A DNA stretch of 51,242 nucleotides. It comes from UBA10161 sp964581105 (lineage in GTDB: Archaea; Micrarchaeota; Micrarchaeia; Anstonellales; Anstonellaceae). Every line of letters starts with the position of its first letter. Positions within the stretch are counted from its first letter, which is position 1. This document shows, piece after piece, positions 16,253 through 24,871 of this stretch. The DNA is taken from positions 1-51,242 of the forward strand of contig CAZOMB010000006.1 of the NCBI GenBank assembly GCA_964581105.1. The letters are read 5' to 3'. Both the position numbers and the translations under genes were made by a program. The notes below the pieces were generated by a model that did no database searches, was not told the origin of the DNA, and saw only the letters and a program-made list of their open reading frames with translations.

Positions 16253-16411
16253 TACGCGGTGTAGCCCGTGAGATTCAGACCATACTGACCTACCGTCGCC
16301 CTCTCCTTCCTCCCACTTAACGCGGGCAGTCCACACAGGGTGCATCTCCCCCGGAGGGAAAATTAGCAACTGTGCGTAAGGGTCTCGCTCGTTACTCGAC
16401 TTAACGAGACA

Positions 16412-16459
16412 GTTTGTGCATCGCAGAAGCGACTCTAGGAAAGCCAAGCTTTCCACGAT
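16412..16459 (-). other. Short hairpin insertion in 16S near E. coli 1078-1083
   Basis: The conserved segment GCTCGTG...GTTAAGTCGAG is interrupted by about 46-48 nt containing a perfect GGAAAGC-CAA-GCTTTCC hairpin (16438-16454). TGCGAT occurs at both edges, so the ends are ambiguous. The surrounding bases resume the standard archaeal sequence. A mini-intron is the best explanation. Confidence 0.6.
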
Positions 16460-16634
16460 ATCGCACCACGAGCTGACGATGGCCATGCAGTACCTCTCGG
16501 CTCGTCAGGCAAGATCTTTGAACCAAGGTTTCAAGCACGTACCTAAAAACCCTTGAAACCTTGTTTAGTCTGGCCTTCATCCTGCCGTCGCCCACGGTAA
16601 TGTTCCTGGCGTTGTATCCAATTGAACCGCAGCA

Positions 16635-17254
<620 letters not shown>

Positions 17255-17718
17255 TCTGTGTCTGCGTATTTAAACGCTCACACAGTAGGGTGCCGGTGTA
17301 AAACGATTGCCTCCGCTCATTCCTTTAAGTTTCAACCTTGCGGCCGTACTCCCCAGGTGGCAGACTTAACACCTACGCTACAGCACTGCAACAGCCCGAA
17401 GCTGCTGCAACACCACAGTCTGCATAATTTACTGCTAGGGCTACTCGGGTATCTAATCCGATTCGTTCTCCTAGCCTTCGACCCTCACTGTCAGACGCGT
17501 TTTGGTCAGGCGCCTTCGCCACTGGTAGTCCTTACAGGATCAACAGATTTTACTCTTACCCCGTAAGTACTCCTGACCTCCCCCGCTCTCAAGCCTGCCA
17601 GTATCCACTGCACGCCTTGAGGTTGAGCCCCAAGATTTCACAGTGGACTTAACAGACCAGCTACGGTCTCTTTAGACCCAATATTCGTGGACACCACTCG
17701 TTCTGCCAGTATTACCGC

Positions 17719-17748
17719 GTACCGTGAAGCCTTGTGCGCAAGGCACAT
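17719..17748 (-). other. 30-nt insertion in the 16S 530 loop
   Basis: The minus strand reads GTGCCAGCCGCC, then 30 extra bases, then GCGGTAATAC. Removing the 30 bases restores the universally conserved archaeal sequence exactly. The insert holds a perfect GCCTTG-CGCA-CAAGGC hairpin. The position is near E. coli 526/527, in the decoding-site 530 loop. Most likely a mini-intron removed by the splicing endonuclease. Confidence 0.75.
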
Positions 17749-17854
17749 GGCGGCTGGCACTGGTCTTACCCAGAACTTATTCTGCAAACGATTTAGGTTT
17801 GCCAAAAGACAGTCGACATTAGCCGGCTGCCACTCAGAGTTCCCCTGTCACACT

Positions 17855-17902
17855 TTTACACCGAGTGAAGCGAGGTGTAAATTGTGAAGTTCGCTTCACA
17901 TG
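17855..17902 (-). other. 48-nt two-hairpin insertion in 16S near E. coli 403
   Basis: It lies in the loop of the short GCGG-GAAA-CCGT type hairpin and consists of GTGAAG-CGAA-CTTCAC followed by TTTACACC...GGTGTAAA (8 bp). As it extends a hairpin loop it could be a retained expansion rather than an intron. Confidence 0.5.
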
Positions 17903-18282
17903 TTCGTGCATTGCAGAGGTTTCGCGCCTGCTGCATCCCGTAGGACTAGGGCCCTTGTCTCAGTGCCCTTCTCGGGGCTCCAACTCCCATTGCCCCTACT
18001 GATTATCGGCTTGGTGAGCCGTTACCTCACCAACAACCTAATCAGGAGCAGTCTCATCCTCAGGCGCAACGGCTACATTTTGCCGCGCGTTTTCCACACC
18101 AAGCATTCCAGCATAGGTGAGGGATCGGGAATTAACCCCAGTTTCCCGGGGTTGTGCCCGTCCTGAGGGCAGATTGACTACTTGTTACTGAGCCGTATAC
18201 CGTCCGGCGAAGCCGCCGGGCAGATTTGCATGGCTTAGTCGTACTCTGATAGCAGTGCCCTCCAGCAGGATCAACTGGAGTC

Positions 18283-18607
18283 ATGAAAGATATGTCCGCA
18301 TTGCTGATAATTAAATCAGCGGTAAGCACTCTATTCGCTCTCTTTTTAGTTTCTTGAAGCGTGCGACGAACACGAAAATATCGCATTCCTTTTGCGATGA
18401 CCTCAATTAAGGCCAAACTGTTTCGGTGTGCGCAAAAGGGCGCATCGACAACGAGCAGATTCGTCTGCGTATTGCCAGCAGACTAAAATTCGCAGCTTTA
18501 CTATATTGATACGGGTTTAAATACTTAACGTCGTTTTGCTGGCGTTTCTTCTCGGCAGGTAGGATTAAATACTGTCTGCTGCAGAGAATGTGCTGCAGGT
18601 GTGGGGC
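18283..18607 (-). promoter_or_regulatory. 16S rRNA promoter and leader
   Basis: About 325 bases with no gene. A TATA element, TATTTAAA on the minus strand, lies at 18516-18523, predicting a transcript leader of about 210 nt before the mature 16S end. The leader contains GCTTCAAG and AAAAAGAGAG, whose complements (CTTGAA, CTCTCTTT) occur in the 3' flank at about 15170-15210, so parts of a processing stem may form, though the two pairings are not nested. Short hairpins such as CTGATTTAATTATCAG are present. Confidence 0.55.
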
Positions 18608-19279
18608 ATGGCTGAAAAGAACAGCTCTTTGCAAGCTGAAGGGCAGCAGGCTTTACAAGCAATCAACCAGTATAAAAAAAATAAAAATAAAAGCAATGAA
18701 AGGCCTGTTTCCTCATTTATCACAAAAAATTACAAAGAAAACGGGGAAGCGACCGGGGCAAAGCTTCTGGTAATTAAAAAATGCAAAGAGGCAGGCTGGG
18801 TCGGGCCACTGGAAACAGTGTTCAAAGGGCAAATCCAAACAATTGACTCCATCATTAATGGGAAAGTTTCACTTGAGGAGATTCTGTGCAGAACATGGCT
18901 GAAACAGTGCGAAAATGATCCGACTAACTTGGCAGGTATCACTGAGTTCATGTTTGGGGAGAGCAAAAGAGGGGGAATGTTCAAGGGGAATTCCAAGGTT
19001 CGTACGCTTCTCCCAAAGGATATCATTAGTCCAGTGGCAGATACCATCAAAGAAGTCTATGTTATTAAAAAGAAAAATTTAAGCAACGGTAAAAGCGGTA
19101 AGGGAAAAGCAGAAGTGAAAAAGCCCCCCAAAAAGAAAGCAATTAATGGAAACAGGGCGCTACATAGTAAATTAAGGGATGCTTTTCCTGTAAGACATGA
19201 GGAGAAAGGGGCAGCAAGGGGCATTGGGAAAAGGGCAAAGACGATGGTGGACTGTGTTGATGCTAATGCATTTGCTTAA
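18608..19279 (+). CDS. Basic protein of unknown function (island gene 1)
   Basis: A 223-residue protein. The first 40 residues are Lys/Asn-rich, the middle (about 40-150) is globular with ITKNYKENGEATGAKLLVIK and VSLEEILCRTWLKQCENDP, and the end is strongly basic (KGKAEVKKPPKKKAINGN). ATG 18608 has AGGTGTGGGG 5-12 bases before it. It is the first of five plus-strand unknown genes and overlaps the next start by one base (TAATG). No family recognised; nucleic-acid binding is possible from charge. Confidence 0.68.
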   Translation: MAEKNSSLQAEGQQALQAINQYKKNKNKSNERPVSSFITKNYKENGEATGAKLLVIKKCKEAGWVGPLETVFKGQIQTIDSIINGKVSLEEILCRTWLKQCENDPTNLAGITEFMFGESKRGGMFKGNSKVRTLLPKDIISPVADTIKEVYVIKKKNLSNGKSGKGKAEVKKPPKKKAINGNRALHSKLRDAFPVRHEEKGAARGIGKRAKTMVDCVDANAFA

Positions 19280-19515
19280 TGGCTTGCAAAAAGGCGAAAC
19301 AAATGTCAAATGAACAGATACTGGTTATGAACAACAAAAGGCAAAAAGGAGTAAGCAAAAGGAAGCTTGATGAGATAAAGCGAACAAGAGAAAAAGCCTT
19401 GGAAAAAATAGCCAGGCAAAAAGAGATAAACAGCGCATTTGATATATCTGATGTTGTATTGAAAAACCCTCGTCCTTCAAACAGACATTCGGCTTACAGG
19501 AAAGGTCAGCAGTGA
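19279..19515 (+). CDS. Small basic helical protein (island gene 2)
   Basis: A 78-residue protein whose centre (KRKLDEIKRTREKALEKIAR) is a predicted long charged helix. The start overlaps the upstream stop by one base, so translation is probably coupled. Lys/Arg content is high throughout. No family recognised. Confidence 0.6.
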   Translation: MACKKAKQMSNEQILVMNNKRQKGVSKRKLDEIKRTREKALEKIARQKEINSAFDISDVVLKNPRPSNRHSAYRKGQQ

Positions 19516-19615
19516 AATTCGCTTATTTTGTAGCTTCGCCTATTGCCGAAAAAATGAAAAGAAGCTTTAAAACCATGTATAGCAACAAATCCCCAAAGCA
19601 TTTGAGGTTATTTGT

Positions 19616-20251
19616 ATGATTGAGGTTAGAGCCAAAGTTGCTTATGCTATACTAAAGGGCTATTATGGACACCCAGACAAAAAAGGAAAGGAGATAAGCG
19701 CATCAGCCCTTTGTCTGATTCGAGATGAAAAACTTCCATCTACTTACAAGCATAGGGGGATACCGACTAAAAACAGGCACGTCATTTCTCGAGAGCCAAG
19801 CAAGATTCTTAAGGCAAACGTTTGTGGGCAGCTTCTGCAGGTTCGTATTAAGGCTTCCATTGCTGATGAATTCGGCGCACCAATTACTGATTTTTTCAAT
19901 GGGGAAAAAGAATTATCAAACAATGGGCACCTCCACATTTTTAAAAACGGGATTGTTACAACGTGTATTGATGAGCAGCTTATGTATGCAAAGTTTTTTT
20001 CTGCAGTATTCGGCAAAGGGGAAAAGATTATTGCAAAAAGCGATGAAAAAGGGCTGCCAATATTTGTGGCAACAAACAGGTCAGTGTTTGCCATTTTAGA
20101 AGACAGGATTTACAGGCATGAGGTTCAGGCCTCTCCCAATAGTGCAAGATTTGACAATGCTGGTGCCCACTGCTTCTTATATTATGGAGAGGGCCCAGAA
20201 TCAAAATCACTTGTTTTTGAAAGCGGGAAAGGCACGCCAGTCAAGGCTTGA
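19616..20251 (+). CDS. Protein of unknown function (island gene 3)
   Basis: A 211-residue mixed alpha/beta protein. It contains GHLHIFKNGIVTTCIDEQLM (about 104-123) and LPIFVATNRSVFAILEDRIY (about 142-161), which look like successive beta strands. A CTTTAAAAC element lies about 50 bases upstream, so it may start a new transcript. It ends 10 bases before the next gene, whose segment GHTLKVYKNGNLLTA weakly resembles its own GHLHIFKNGIVTT, hinting at a shared fold. No family recognised. Confidence 0.65.
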   Translation: MIEVRAKVAYAILKGYYGHPDKKGKEISASALCLIRDEKLPSTYKHRGIPTKNRHVISREPSKILKANVCGQLLQVRIKASIADEFGAPITDFFNGEKELSNNGHLHIFKNGIVTTCIDEQLMYAKFFSAVFGKGEKIIAKSDEKGLPIFVATNRSVFAILEDRIYRHEVQASPNSARFDNAGAHCFLYYGEGPESKSLVFESGKGTPVKA

Positions 20252-20261
20252 GGGTGTTTTG

Positions 20262-20579
20262 ATGAGCAAAACAATCAATTTCATTGTATTTCCTTTGACT
20301 GAAACGAATAATGCGAAAAATAATGACGGTGCAAGGAGAGCAAATTTCTACCAATTCAAGGGACACACACTTAAGGTTTACAAAAATGGAAATTTGCTTA
20401 CAGCGAACACAAGAAAGTTTTTTGGGATGCTTGACAACCCAAGGGTCCCTAAAAAGGCATTTCCTCTTTCAAATGGCAGCAGTATTGAACATCTCAGATT
20501 AGACGTGTCTCCTCCTTTTAATGTATCCATAGATGGAAAGAAAAAAGTAGCAGTAATATCTTTGGAAAAAACTGACTAA
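20262..20579 (+). CDS. Small beta-rich protein (island gene 4)
   Basis: A 105-residue protein. A longer frame opens at 20118, but ATG 20262 is preferred because it has GAGGGTG 5-11 bases upstream and avoids a 130-base overlap with the gene before. It contains the KGHTLKVYKNGNLLTANTRK segment noted for its neighbour. No family recognised. Confidence 0.6.
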   Translation: MSKTINFIVFPLTETNNAKNNDGARRANFYQFKGHTLKVYKNGNLLTANTRKFFGMLDNPRVPKKAFPLSNGSSIEHLRLDVSPPFNVSIDGKKKVAVISLEKTD

Positions 20580-20666
20580 GGCCTGGCTTTCTCTTAAGCA
20601 AAATGGAGAGTTTTCGATATCTTTAAAAGCAGTTTGTGGCAGAAAATGCGCCAGAGAGGTGAAAGC

Positions 20667-21815
20667 ATGGGGATGAGCGACAGAGAATTAGGTGCTATTC
20701 TTGTTGAAATGCAGGAATCAAGGCCACATATATTGGAGGAAAAGTTCGATCACTACAAGGACATTGCAATCAAGCATGAAGAAGCAGAGATTCTACTTGA
20801 AATCTTCAGAAACAACTCTGGTAACCAATTTACCTTTTATCACAGTGAAACTCTTGATGAAATGGCTAATTCGGCTATGGGGGAGCTTTTGGGAAGGATC
20901 CTCAACTATGAAAAGCTTAGCTTTGAGCAATATTGCAAATGGCTAGATATTTCAGATTATAGCTACTTTGATGGCTCTGTCAACCAAATGCTCGGCCAGG
21001 TGCTAGAAAAGCAGATAGATGGTAAGGCCGGGTCAATTTCAGTTGAAAAGATTCGCGATTTAATTCAAAAGATTAGGTTTGATGTAAATAAGCACTTTCA
21101 ATTCTGTAAGGACGCTGCAATTGAGCACCAAAGCCCGCAAATCCTTCTTGATATTGCCAATAAGAATACCCGTCTTGTTTGGGATGGCAGGGAGGAAGTT
21201 AAACGTCCAATAAACATCGACACCACAGTCAAGGTCAATCGAGCAATGGAAGAGCTTCTGGAAGCTGCATACTGGTCAAAAACTCTTAGCCCTGAGGAGT
21301 TTTCCCAATGGAAGGCAGTTAAGAGAGATGCTGAGCTTTTCTCAGAAGAAATAGCAAACAAGCTTTCAGCCATGCTGGAAAAGCACACAAGCACACAAGG
21401 GGGCTCACATTTAGATGGTGCGTACAATGAGTGTTTGCGTCGTTCAAGCAGTTCTTGGGAACCTCTGCAGGTGTGCTCAGAGAAATGTGTTGAATATCTG
21501 AAGTCTGGTTTTCAAACTCCTATGCCAACCCCAAAAGAATGGCACAATGCAATAACATTCTGGAAGGCAGAAAGGTTTGATGACATTCTTGAAAATATGG
21601 CTGATTCAAGTGAAATTCCAAAACAAGCGAGAAAAGAGTCAAGAAGGGCGCTTACTGATTTGCATACAAAAGACACTATGGAAATAATAAAATACTGCGA
21701 TAAAAAGTTCATCAACGGCAGAAAACTCAACGTTTTTACAACTCCTGATGCAAAAATGAAAAAGCTTGCATGGGATGTTAATAGGGCCCGCAGGTTCAGG
21801 CAGAAAATTGTCTGA
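20667..21815 (+). CDS. Protein with two tandem helical repeats (island gene 5)
   Basis: A 382-residue alpha-helical protein. Residues 22-116 and 137-239 are clear repeats: HYKDIAIKHEEAEILLEI aligns with FCKDAAIEHQSPQILLDI, LSFEQYCKW with LSPEEFSQW, and both units end in MLxxxLEK-like helices. A more divergent third unit may follow near 275-330. ATG 20667 has GAGAGGTGA at 7-15 bases upstream, which decides the start over TTG 20634. A TCTTTAAAAG element lies about 45 bases upstream. It converges on aspS. No known family recognised; a scaffold is likely. Confidence 0.7.
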   Translation: MGMSDRELGAILVEMQESRPHILEEKFDHYKDIAIKHEEAEILLEIFRNNSGNQFTFYHSETLDEMANSAMGELLGRILNYEKLSFEQYCKWLDISDYSYFDGSVNQMLGQVLEKQIDGKAGSISVEKIRDLIQKIRFDVNKHFQFCKDAAIEHQSPQILLDIANKNTRLVWDGREEVKRPINIDTTVKVNRAMEELLEAAYWSKTLSPEEFSQWKAVKRDAELFSEEIANKLSAMLEKHTSTQGGSHLDGAYNECLRRSSSSWEPLQVCSEKCVEYLKSGFQTPMPTPKEWHNAITFWKAERFDDILENMADSSEIPKQARKESRRALTDLHTKDTMEIIKYCDKKFINGRKLNVFTTPDAKMKKLAWDVNRARRFRQKIV

Positions 21816-21821
21816 GGCTTT

Positions 21822-23138
21822 TTACGGCTTTACCCTTACCCTGTCGCGCGGGAAAAGCACAGCCTCTCTTATGTTGTGCAAGCCGCACACTTTCATTGCC
21901 AGCCTGTCCAACCCTATTGACCAGCCTGCGTGGGGAGGCGCACCTACCCTAAAGGCATTTACATAAAAGTCAAAGTCAGCTGGCGAAAGACCTCTCATTT
22001 TCAGCTGCTTTATCAGTATTTCTGGCTTGTGAACCCGCTGTGCGCCTGAGGCGATTTCCAAGGACTCATAATTCAGGTCATAAGCATGGCAAAGCTTGTC
22101 ATCCTTTTCATGGGGCATTGAGTAAAACGCCCTTATCTTGTTTGGCCAGTCAGTCACAAAATAAGTGGAATGGCCAAGAAGCTTGCAAATTTTTTCCTCT
22201 GTTTCGCGCGAAAAGTCCTCTCCCCAGCTGAATTTCTCGCCTTTTGAGTTTAATTTGTCAACAAGCTCTGTATATGTATGCCTTGGGATTTTTGAGGGAA
22301 CTGAAAAATCACGCCCAAGTGTTTTGAGCTCTGCTGCACAGTGCTTTTTCACATGAGTTAAGCAATGCAAAGTAAACTGCTCAAGCAGGTCAATTGCCTG
22401 CTTTGGGGTTGCAAAGCCAATTTCAATGTCCATTTGATAAGCCTCATTCAAATGCGTCAAAGTATTGTGCTTTTCTGCCCTAAATACTGGTACTGTCATG
22501 AAAACCTTGTCCATTCCCCCAATTACTGCCAATTGCTTGTAAAGCTGGGGCGACTGCACCAGATAGGCATCCTTTTCAAAATACTGGACTTTGAATACAT
22601 CTGCTCCTCCTTCTGTTGCAGCCTCAACAAGAGTAGGCGGATGTGCCTCAACAAAACCCAAAGAGCGGGCCTTTTCCCTGAATGCAAATGAAAGCTCTGA
22701 GCGTATTTTGAAAATTGCTGCAGTGTTTTTCTGCCTCAGGTCCACATACCTGAAATCAAGCCTTGTATCAAGCTCTGCAGGCACTTTTCCTGTGATTTCA
22801 AAAGGCACTTTTTTTGTAATTTCATTAAGAACAAGAAATTTTGATGGGATTAATTCACAGCCAGCCTCAGCTATTTTGCTCTTTACAATTTCCCCTTCCA
22901 CTGACACAACTGTTTCTTTTGGCTGGCTCATTGAGGAGAGAACTGCTGGGGCAGTGCTTTGCTTTTTTGCAGTCACTTGAAGTATGCCTGTCCTGTCCCT
23001 TACCTGCACAAACTTTAGCTTGCCAAGGTCCCGTACCTCATGTACCCAGCCTGCTATCAATACCTTTTTTCCAGCCTGCTTTTTTGCCTCAGCAATGTAA
23101 TGGGTCCTGTACAAATAAACACCTGCTGCAATATCCAT
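21822..23138 (-). CDS. aspS: Aspartyl-tRNA synthetase
   Basis: A 438-residue class IIb synthetase with an N-terminal OB anticodon-binding domain (VLIAGWVHEVRDLGKLKFVQ) and the class II core: motif 2 near VPVFRAEKHNTLTHLNEAYQ, and motif 3 GLDRLAMKVCGL close to the end, which closes with the usual FPRDRVRVKP. Length fits the archaeal type. ATG 23138 gives the standard MDIAAGVYLYRTHYI start and lies 16 bases after the KH gene stop; a longer frame to 23186 would overlap it. Whether it also charges tRNA-Asn cannot be judged without knowing if AsnRS or GatCAB is present. Confidence 0.95.
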   Translation of the reverse strand: MDIAAGVYLYRTHYIAEAKKQAGKKVLIAGWVHEVRDLGKLKFVQVRDRTGILQVTAKKQSTAPAVLSSMSQPKETVVSVEGEIVKSKIAEAGCELIPSKFLVLNEITKKVPFEITGKVPAELDTRLDFRYVDLRQKNTAAIFKIRSELSFAFREKARSLGFVEAHPPTLVEAATEGGADVFKVQYFEKDAYLVQSPQLYKQLAVIGGMDKVFMTVPVFRAEKHNTLTHLNEAYQMDIEIGFATPKQAIDLLEQFTLHCLTHVKKHCAAELKTLGRDFSVPSKIPRHTYTELVDKLNSKGEKFSWGEDFSRETEEKICKLLGHSTYFVTDWPNKIRAFYSMPHEKDDKLCHAYDLNYESLEIASGAQRVHKPEILIKQLKMRGLSPADFDFYVNAFRVGAPPHAGWSIGLDRLAMKVCGLHNIREAVLFPRDRVRVKP

Positions 23139-23154
23139 GCAATTGCTTTTATAA

Positions 23155-23652
23155 TTATTCGAACGACAGCTTGATTTGCTCTTCAAGCAGTGACTTTAAG
23201 ACCTTTTCAAGGGAGTCCACATCCATGGGAAGGTGCTGCAAATCCCTTTTGTCCATCCTTACTTTCAAAACCTCCTGTCCCTCGCTGAATACCTTGTTTA
23301 TCCCCAAAAGCTTTACAGGCATTATTATGTCTGCTATTGAGCTTTTTGTGTCTCCTTTCATTTTTGCTATCCTGACCTTTTTTCCAAGGGCAGAGGAAAG
23401 CTCTGACACTATTTTTCCCTGCTTTCCTATCAAAAGACCGACTTCCCCCTTTGTGAGTATGAGAACAACTCTCCCTAAATCCAGTGCCTTGTAAAAGCTG
23501 GCATTTGATATGTTGTACCTTTCATTTATCTTGCACAGGATTTGAGCCACTTCAAAGTCAAGTTTTGTGATTTTCCCTTGTGCCAGTTTTTTCCTGCAAG
23601 ACGGGCAAAGCTCACCATTTTGTATGTCAGAGTCGCAAACAGGGGTTTTCAT
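23155..23652 (-). CDS. KH-domain RNA-binding protein, NusA-like
   Basis: A 165-residue protein. The N-terminus has a CPSCRKKLAQGKIT zinc-type element preceded by another Cys. A KH domain follows (GEVGLLIGKQGKIVSELSSA, the GxxG loop being GKQG, about residues 69-88). A mixed alpha/beta C-terminal part completes it. It resembles archaeal KH proteins related to NusA and probably binds RNA in transcription or translation. It sits between Alba and aspS in a minus-strand run. Confidence 0.75.
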   Translation of the reverse strand: MKTPVCDSDIQNGELCPSCRKKLAQGKITKLDFEVAQILCKINERYNISNASFYKALDLGRVVLILTKGEVGLLIGKQGKIVSELSSALGKKVRIAKMKGDTKSSIADIIMPVKLLGINKVFSEGQEVLKVRMDKRDLQHLPMDVDSLEKVLKSLLEEQIKLSFE

Positions 23653-23692
23653 CCTAATACCGTCCTGTGGCAGGGCAAGGAGGGAAGAAAAC

Positions 23693-23998
23693 CTATTTTG
23701 TAAGCTTTATTTCAATTGCAGATACCTTTGACTTGCTGCCATCCTCAGAATCCATTTCCTCTGTCTTTATTGCTATGTTATCAACCTTTGCTTCAGGCAA
23801 AAAGCGGTTGTGCACTATTTCTGCAACATCAACTGCACGGGAAATGACTTTTCCCCTTGCTTTTATGTAAACTTCAGTTGCGCCGTTGTTGAACTGGGTC
23901 ACAACAGCCAGCACATATCCCATCACGCTTTTCTTGCCTATGTATACGACGTTGTTGTCCTTCCTTTCTGGTACTTGCTTATTGCTTGTTTCATCCAT
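23693..23998 (-). CDS. albA: DNA/RNA-binding protein Alba
   Basis: A 101-residue protein with the Alba core: NVVYIGKKSVMGYVLAVVTQ, KARGKVISRAVDVAEIVHNR and the C-terminal beta hairpin (KVSAIEIKLTK). The conserved Lys-Lys at the DNA contact point (GKKSVM) is present. Alba coats DNA or RNA as dimers. AAGAGGTGGAACA precedes the ATG, a strong ribosome site. An insert of acidic residues (EEMDSEDGSKS) lies in the last loop. Confidence 0.95.
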   Translation of the reverse strand: MDETSNKQVPERKDNNVVYIGKKSVMGYVLAVVTQFNNGATEVYIKARGKVISRAVDVAEIVHNRFLPEAKVDNIAIKTEEMDSEDGSKSKVSAIEIKLTK

Positions 23999-24022
23999 TG
24001 TTCCACCTCTTGTTTTTTGCGC

Positions 24023-24871
24023 TTATTTCTTTCCCTCCCTGTACTCTGCCACCAGTTCTTCAAGGTCAAATTTAGGCTCAAACCTATTTAAATTATCCTC
24101 CTTTTTTTTCTTTTTTCCCTTTTTTCCTGTTCCGAGCCTTTCAAGGCTTTTTTTGAGCCTGAAGCGGAGTTTTCTAAGCTCTGAGTCTTTCAGGACGCTT
24201 TTCCTGACCCCATTCTCAAGAAGCCTTGTCCTCTTTTCAAGAAGCGCCTTTTCCTGTTCAAGCCTGTTCAGCATTATCTTCAGGTTTGCATTTTCCCTTG
24301 CAAGCCTTGCAACCCTTGCCTCAAGCGTGCTTTGCGAGATTCTCTGCGCAGAAATTGGCTTTTTTGAAAGGGGCGGCTTTTTTTCCTTTTGCGGCGTTTT
24401 TAGCTCAAGAAATGCATCGTGCAATCTATAGCCTTTGAGTGTCATGTGCTTGAGCTTGTTTTTTTCTTCTTTTCCAAGCCCATCCAACGAGTCAATCTGG
24501 CGCAGCTTGTTTGCATATTCCCTAAAGCCCAAAAGGGCAGCGCAATAAGCGTCCCTTTCATGGGAGTTTTTTGTTCCTGCCCCTTTTGCAATGGCTCTTT
24601 TTTCATTTTCCCTGATAACCTTTCTCGGGCAATACAGTTTGCATGAGAAAAAGGAAGAAATCCTCCTTGCCATTCCAGGGGCAGGCGAAACATCACACGC
24701 AACAAGTGAAACAGTGCCATGCCTTTCAATTGTGCTAACAGCAGCGCCCAGGCCTCCAGATATGCTAATAAGCGCTATTTTCCTCCCTGACAAATCAAGT
24801 ATTGCAATGCCTGTTGCTGTGCCAGGGTCAATTCCTGCAATTATATAGCGTGACAATGAGCCACCATTCAT
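24023..24871 (-). CDS. DUF460 (COG2433) RNase H-fold protein with coiled coil
   Basis: A 282-residue protein. The N-terminal half has an RNase H-like fold: AGIDPGTATGIAILDL (about 11-26), VACDVSPAPGMARRIS and NSHERDAYCAALLGF, with acidic residues placed like a nuclease or Holliday-resolvase active site. A long coiled coil follows (about 175-235) and the end is Lys-rich. This matches the archaeal COG2433 family of unknown function, though the family is often longer. The start overlaps the upstream stop as ATGA. Confidence 0.82.
   Translation of the reverse strand: MNGGSLSRYIIAGIDPGTATGIAILDLSGRKIALISISGGLGAAVSTIERHGTVSLVACDVSPAPGMARRISSFFSCKLYCPRKVIRENEKRAIAKGAGTKNSHERDAYCAALLGFREYANKLRQIDSLDGLGKEEKNKLKHMTLKGYRLHDAFLELKTPQKEKKPPLSKKPISAQRISQSTLEARVARLARENANLKIMLNRLEQEKALLEKRTRLLENGVRKSVLKDSELRKLRFRLKKSLERLGTGKKGKKKKKEDNLNRFEPKFDLEELVAEYREGKK

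Noticed and set aside
16534..16571. V6 hairpin of the 16S as another intron
   Set aside because: The region is variable in all 16S genes and often forms an extended hairpin, so a retained helix is simpler.
16184..16595. Minus-strand frames within the 16S gene between the two introns
   Set aside because: They translate rRNA exon sequence; the same bases form conserved 16S blocks.
17258..18166. Plus-strand frames over the 5' half of the 16S
   Set aside because: They are antisense to rRNA exons.
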